This document shows, piece by piece, positions 58,819 through 64,000 of a DNA stretch of 64,000 nt (position 1 is its first letter; every line of letters begins with the position of its first letter). The notes beneath the pieces are model-generated. The model made no database searches, was not told the DNA's origin, and was given only the letters and a program-made list of their open reading frames with translations. The position numbers were made by a program, and so were the translations under genes. The DNA is from Gonapodya prolifera JEL478 (Eukaryota > Monoblepharomycota > Monoblepharidomycetes > Monoblepharidales > Gonapodyaceae): contig KQ965734.1 in the NCBI GenBank assembly GCA_001574975.1, forward strand, positions 702,500 to 766,499, read 5' to 3'.

Positions 58819-60368
58819 TCAACAGAACCACCACTTGACGCCCCAAATCATACCCAGCGACCCGCCGCTGAGAGCCTGGAAGGCCGCGGGTGTGAGGTCG
58901 ATGTAGGACGTTCCGGCGCCGTAGTTGGTCGGGCACTCAGAGGCTGGGCAGCTGGAGTGGAGGGAGCGAAGGGGTCAGGGGGAGATGCGAAGGGGAAATA
59001 AAGAAGAAGCGGGGGAAAACTCACGTGTCGAGAATCTGAACGCGAACAGTGTTGCCCGTGTCCGGGTGCTGCACGCAAATGTACTGGAAGCAGCGGCCTC
59101 CTACGAGGTCGCCCGACTGGTACACGCATCGAATTGTGAGAATGAGATGCAATGGGGGTGCGGTGAGTGAATAGAACGCAAAGCCAAGCCAGGCGAACAA
59201 GAAACACGTACCAGAGCAACAGCCACATCCGAATCCCACATCTCCCTCCCGCAGGACCCAATACCCGTGGTGGTCTGACCTCCCGCACCGAACGCGCGGG
59301 TGTTGTAGTACGTGCACCGACCGGTCCACACTTGCCCTTGCGGGTTTGCGGGGGGCGGGGGCGGGGGCGGGGGAGGCGGCGGGGGCGGCGGGGGTGGTGG
59401 GGGAGGTGGAGGAGCGCAGGCGTTGAGCGCGGGCGGATTGCATCGGAACCCGGTCCCGTTGGTGAACCGGTCGGTGCAGCAGCCGGACGTGCATTGCCAG
59501 TTTTGGGAGCAGAAGGCCCAGTCCTGGGTGTGCGACGGAGGGTGGGTGGAGGAAGAGAAGGAGAGGAATGACGAGAAAGGAGAGAGAAGATGGAACGGGA
59601 AATTTGAGAGTGGAGTGGAACGAAGAGAACGATATGTTGAGAATGGAAGGAACGAGTGAATGGAACAAGATAATATGACAGTGCAAGGAAAACGAAGGGT
59701 CAGAAACTCTGAACATTTTAAAAAAAGACGCGAGTGACGCATGCTCACCCCAAAGCCAGCCGTAGGCGACGGAGCAGGTGGGCGAGTCGTGGTCACGGCG
59801 GCCGCGGCCGGGGCGGGAACAGTGGCGGTGGCGTTGCCAGCAGCAGCAGGGGCCGGTGCTGTTCCGTTGGTACCTGGGGCGGTGTCGACAGCGACGGTAG
59901 CACCCTGACCCTGCGCGGCCAGAGTCGGGGCGGCGGGTGCGGGTACTCCAGGTGCACCGGCTGGTGTGGCGACAGGGCCAGTGCCAATGGCTACAAAAAG
60001 GGTGGGGAACCAGGTCAGTGATGCACAAATACGACGACAGTGCAAAGGAGAAACCAACCGTCGATGCCCGGAACGAGGTTACAAGCGTTGTTCTTCCACC
60101 ACGTGCGCAGGGCCGGGTCCTCCATGGTCCCCCAAGTCTGCCACCCGACGACGCCGTGTGTGGTCGCCAGGGACACGCAGCGGGTGATGACGTTGTCGCA
60201 GTTGTTTGCGACCCACCAGGCCTTTGTGGCCTCGTCTGCTGTTCCCCATGTGCCGCCGACGACGATGTCGTGTGCCTGCTGTGCGACACCGCAGGACTGG
60301 GGGTCAGCAGCGCGGACTGCGACTGCGAGTGCTGCAGCCACGAGAGCAGCGAGGGAGGCTGTCCTCAT
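58819..60368 (-). CDS. Secreted expansin/RlpA-like DPBB protein with extra Cys modules (5 exons, 362 aa)
   Basis: Predicted secreted wall-loosening-type protein. Exons 60368-60059, 59990-59749, 59523-59212, 59116-59025 and 58951-58819 join in phase. Signal peptide residues 1-20. An N-terminal domain (to ~103) contains two related units, GTWGTADEATKAWWVANNC and TWGTMEDPALRTWWKNNAC. A Thr/Ala/Pro linker follows (~104-184), then a Cys knot-like segment FCSQNWQCTSGCC ... FRCNPPALNAC, a ~22-Pro run, and a double-psi beta-barrel: GRCTYYNTRAFGAGG, CGREMWDSDVAVAL, CFQYICVQHPDTGNTVRVQILDTCPASECP and SYIDLTPAAFQALSGGSLGMIWGVKWWFC. The DPBB has the expansin-type Asp/His context but no C-terminal expansin CBM. 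Cellulose or chitin loosening is inferred from the fold. Confidence 0.83.
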
Positions 60369-61570
60369 GTCTGTAGCGAGTGGGAGATTGCGAGGAGCGC
60401 AAAAACAGAGGTGGCGGCGAGCTCAGGGCGAGCGGTGGAATGCGCGGAGTGTGCGGCTGCGTGCGGCGATGGGAGGATTCCTGGTCCTGCTCGCTGCGCG
60501 GATGCGTCTCGCGGCCTGGTCGTCGTGGGCTGCGGAGTGGAGTGCGGGCAGACTTCGGGTTTTGAGTTTGCTGCCCAAAGCGGAAGAGCAGGGCGCGGTC
60601 TCAGCCACATCCCGTTTTTGGACATGGCAGCAAAACAAAAGACGGAGGCGTCTTTGCTCTTTTCTGCCACCTGCACGAGTCGGAAAGTCAGACAAAAATG
60701 GCATGGACGAACTGCCGTGAAAATAAGAGTGTGATGGTCTTGTAATCTTCGCCTGTACCCACTTTGTGCGCAATCGTCTGTCTCACGACTTCATGCGATT
60801 TCATAAGTTCGAACGCATTAGGTACTCAATACACTAGAAACCGCCATCGGTCCTCGTGAACCTTTTGGGCCCAAAACACTCTGGTGAGACGGTCGCAAGG
60901 GATGTTCTTTCATGTTCGGAAATGAAAATCACGTCATGAAGGCACTGTTTAATAATTCGGCCACACACCAAACAGCACCAAAGTCAAAAAAAAAAAGGAA
61001 AGGCACACAGACAAGCAACTGTACCCAATTCATATTTGCGAAATAAATTGCGAGCGCACCAAGTTTGTCGTGCAGAGCAGGGGACTGGGGGGATAGATGA
61101 ACCTCAGAGTTGGCACAGTGAGCAAAGCAGAAAGCGACAGTAAACTTCACGAGCTTGTTTGTCTGTCCGTCTGGTTGTCTGTCGCGCTGCCGTTCTAGGC
61201 GGGTGAATGGTGATTCGCTGTGATGCTTGCAGTGGGCGGTTGGTGGTGGGACGTCGTTCCTATCAGAATCAGACGTCTCACATGTCTGTCAAAAAAAAAG
61301 TAAATAAGCAATAACCCGCTTCTTCTCTGTACACGCTCGAGTTTCTCGACGGTACTCGTTCAATACTCCACGGGGTATCCGTGTATCGGGACGGCTAGTG
61401 TGGCCACAGCGGGAAATCGTTGATCACAGACATCTGTCCTTCTCTCTCTCTTCTTCTCTTTACATATCCACACTCGGGTGCCTCTGCATGTCTGCATGTC
61501 TGTGTGTCCGTGAGTGTGTGTTCCCCCCCCCCCCACAATACCTTGACTCTCAAATTGCTCCCTCACGCCC
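60369..61570. other. Intergenic region
   Basis: No coding exon is supported. The region contains simple TCTG/TGTC runs (61150-61200), a poly-A tract (60988-60999) and a poly-C tract (~61527). It holds the promoter of the expansin-like gene on its left. Confidence 0.45.
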
Positions 61571-63905
61571 TCACGCCCTCCCACCTCCCCCACCCCCACC
61601 CCCCGAAACCCACACCACGACAACCCCCCCAGCGCGCACGCCACACCCCCTCAACGACGCACCGGGGGACCACCCCATGAACCGCCCCGTCGGGGGGTGG
61701 ATCGTGCCCAGGCGGAACGGGCGCAGGAGCTGGGTTGGTGCTGGGGTGGTGGCGGGGGCGGGTGTGGTGGTTGGAGCAGGAGACGACACGCCCTCGGAAC
61801 CACTGCCGGGCCGAGAAGTGGAAGTGGGAGGGGGAGGTGACGCCCCGGTGGACGCCGGAGGAGGTGAACAAGTGGAAGGAGGGTACGCGAGCCCGATCTG
61901 GGAGCACGCAAAGGCGTCGCACGCGAGTGTGCGTTTGAGGGCGTCGACGGTCGTGTCGAGGCTGGTGGGTACGGTAGGGGTTGGGTGTTGGAGTGCGCGT
62001 GAAAGACACGCAAAAATGCATTGAGGGGTGGTGTGAAAATCAGTCATGCGGTGAACGGACCCCGCAACCCCCCCAAAACCCACCTATCAACGTGCACCAC
62101 AACTTCATCCACCTCGGTCTCTTCTTCATCCTGGTAGCACCACCAATCCGTCCTCCTCCCCATTCCTCCACCATCACCTGCCATCCCTCCCCTAAATCCA
62201 CCACCTCCCCCACCCACGATCTTCATACTACACACGTCCGCCCCACTACTCCCCGTTCCGATCGACGACACCGACGGCGACGGCGCCGACGGAGCAGGGC
62301 GGTCCGCGGGCGGGGCCGGTGGGGGTGGTACAGGTGCAGGTACGGGCGGACGCGCGGGGGGTACGAAGCGGCGGAGAAGGATGGGTGTTGGGCGGTGGGG
62401 GAGCTGTGGCGTGCGGGGTGCAGTGTGGTGTGGTTCTTCAATGTCAACCGGAGGTGCACAACCTACACACACACCAACTGGGCCACACCAACTCACCGTC
62501 CCATACGCCGCCCTCCCCAGTCCCACCCCAATCTCAGCCTCCTCCACTCCCACGCCCACCCCCCCGCCCACCGCACCGCACCCCCCCGCCTCCTTCAACG
62601 CGCGCGCCACCTCAGTCGCGTACATCCTCGCGGCGCCCTCGTCCGACGCAGAGTCCTGGGCGGCGTACGCGGCGGATGGCGTGCGTGCGTGCGAGACGGT
62701 CGGGGGGAGGTGCGGCGCGTATAGGGGGGGGAGGGATTCGTTGACTAGGGTGGAAGGGATAGTGAGTGGAGTTGCGTCGGGGCACGCCAATTTCACACCC
62801 AAGCCTCGTTTCCATGAGCGCCTCTCATGGAGGCGCTCACGACTCAACATCATCGCCACCTTGTTTGTGGCTCTATAAAACATATCTTTAACGCTCAACG
62901 CCGAACGTCTGTGTCTCCCACCTCCCACCCATTCCCACACACTTCAACACTCGCTTTCCCAACCCCCAACCACCCCCGAAAACTCACGAATATCCTCCAT
63001 AGCCTCGTACTCCTCCTGCTCCATGCGGCGCTTCATCTCGCGCTGCGCAAGCTCCGTGGGGGTCAGGCCGCGGTTGGCGTAGGATATGCCCTGCGTGGGA
63101 GGGAGGAGAGCGGGAGTGGAAGAGTGAGGTTGGGCGGTGTGAGCGCGGAGGAGGCGGTGTAGGAGATGGGTGTGAGAATGGAGAAGAAGGAGTGTTCCGT
63201 GATAGGGGAACCCAACGCCACCCCTGATCTATCCGATCCCATCGTCGCGGACACGAATTGATTTCACCCTCCCCCAGCAAACGAACCTTGACAGCCTCCC
63301 CTCCCACTCTCCCCATTCTCGCCTGAGACAACATGACCTGCGCGCGTGCCTCGATCTCGACGGAGCGTTCGAGGGACTGCTGCTGAAGGAGGCGGTATGT
63401 CGCGACTGCGGACGCGAGTGTGCGCGCCGATGCGGCTGATGCGGATGTGGGGGGGGTGGGAGAGGAGAGGTGGTGTTTGAGGGTGGATAGCTTACATGTG
63501 TAGGGGGATTCAATGAGCGTTGCTGGGAGCAAGTAGTGGAGAGTAGCAACGTACCAGCTGCTTCTCTCTGGTAGCAAGGTCTCTCCTGTCCCTCTCGAGA
63601 TCTCTCTGTCACAAAGAGCGTTGAATAGGTCTTTCCACACTCTCCCTCCCTCCTCCAACAACTGCACACACATTGACTCTCTTGACCTGATGCCTTGCCT
63701 CGCGCAATCTGCTCTCTCTCCCTCTCAGCTGTCCATCTGCCGCGCGGGAGTATGCATGCGTGCTCAGCGTGCATTGCTCCGCGCCGCACTCGACACGCAC
63801 CCGTGAACGTCGTCGAAATCTCCTCCCGCGCCGCGCGGGGTGCGAACACGCGCTTGAGTCGATCGATTCCGCCAGTCANCGCATCCATCGCCCGTGTCTG
63901 TCGCG
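61571..63905 (-). CDS. Unresolved multi-exon gene(s) at the right edge
   Basis: Low-confidence, GC-rich coding sense on the minus strand. Fragments read, from the right: TGGIDRLKRVFAPRAAREEIS (63890-63805), DLERDRRDLATREKQL (~63600), SARTLASAVATYRLLQQQSLERSVEIEARAQVMLSQ (~63430-63330), GISYANRGLTPTELAQREMKRRMEQEEYEAMEDI (~63090-62990), LACPDATPLTIPSTLVNESLPP (~62790), an Ala/Gly/Pro-rich exon with DWWCYQDEEETEVDEVVVHV (~62460-62080) and LDTTVDALKRTLACDAFACSQIGL (~61960-61890) with a Pro/Ser/Thr tail. The first four may be one helical protein and the rest another. No family is recognised. The 5' part may lie beyond the window. Confidence 0.35.
62815..62839. other. Perfect 10-bp stem, 5-nt loop inverted repeat
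   Basis: TGAGCGCCTC / GAGGCGCTCA around a TCATG loop. It lies in the gap between two open stretches of the right-edge gene(s) and could be an intronic or transcript hairpin; no terminator role is expected in a fungus. Confidence 0.6.
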
Positions 63906-64000
63906 GTCGCTGAATCTTCCTTCGTGTTGGTGATGAGCTGTTCGTAGTTCTGCCTAAATACGACGACCCCTTCCGCGCTCCCAGTCCTCCAACTTCAGTG

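Noticed and set aside
62815-62839. Hairpin as a transcription terminator
   Set aside because: Rho-independent terminators are bacterial, there is no T-tract, and the site lies within a GC-rich coding neighbourhood.

Overview
The window is nuclear DNA from a fungus. Genes are split by many short introns (mostly about 45-200 bp, GT...AG, sometimes with a TACTAAC-like branch site). The proteins are typical fungal types: a DUF3712/LEA-like membrane protein, a rhodanese-PTP fusion, a secreted pectate lyase, an expansin-like DPBB protein and a Diaphanous-type formin. High intron density (up to 20 exons), a CHERP-like splicing factor and a membrane-anchored LRR protein point to an early-diverging, chytrid-like lineage rather than an ascomycete; that placement is an inference. 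No RNA gene, CRISPR array, transposase, reverse transcriptase or virus-like gene was recognised.

Layout. 0.3-5.5 kb: a small helical protein, then a CID/RS/zinc-knuckle protein. 5.8-8.7 kb (-): a PlsC-type acyltransferase and a four-TM protein. 9.2-11.6 kb (+): the rhodanese-PTP. 11.8-14.6 kb (-): a short SET protein and an epoxide hydrolase, the latter divergent from a 1008-residue F-box-like protein (14.9-18.3 kb, +). 18.4-19.6 kb (-): a decayed BTB gene. 20.2-21.5 kb: pectate lyase. 22.3-24.4 kb: a membrane/coiled-coil protein. 24.4-29.5 kb: poorly resolved. 29.5-31.8 kb: a tail-anchored type-B carboxylesterase. 32.1-34.3 kb: a broken ORF and a head-to-head pair of small secreted Cys proteins. 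34.3-37.0 kb: gene-poor. 37.0-41.6 kb: the 20-exon DUF3712 protein. 41.9-44.2 kb (-): an amino-acid permease with two frameshifts. 44.3-47.6 kb: a tandemly duplicated unknown gene. 47.7-49.3 kb (-): a short-chain dehydrogenase. 49.5-51.4 kb: a protein built from a duplicated Cys module. 51.9-53.2 kb: LRR membrane protein. 53.5-58.3 kb (-): formin. 58.8-60.4 kb (-): expansin-like protein. 61.6-63.9 kb (-): an uncertain gene entering from the right edge.

There is no operon-like or biosynthetic cluster. A secreted or cell-surface theme (pectate lyase, expansin-like protein, esterase, small Cys proteins, LRR) sits among housekeeping genes (splicing, phosphatase, lipid acylation, actin nucleation). 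For most genes I closed exon phases by hand, so exon-intron structures are given with some confidence. Several loci (BTB gene, 32 kb ORF, permease, one copy of the tandem pair, possibly the dehydrogenase) cannot be read without frameshifts, and one base (63879) is N; pseudogenes and residual assembly errors cannot be separated from sequence alone.

The least explained items are a hairpin-bearing short repeat found only inside two introns, the exon-by-exon module duplication in the DUF3712 gene, a predicted 8-nt microexon in the epoxide hydrolase, and the duplicated Cys/YISKR module protein.
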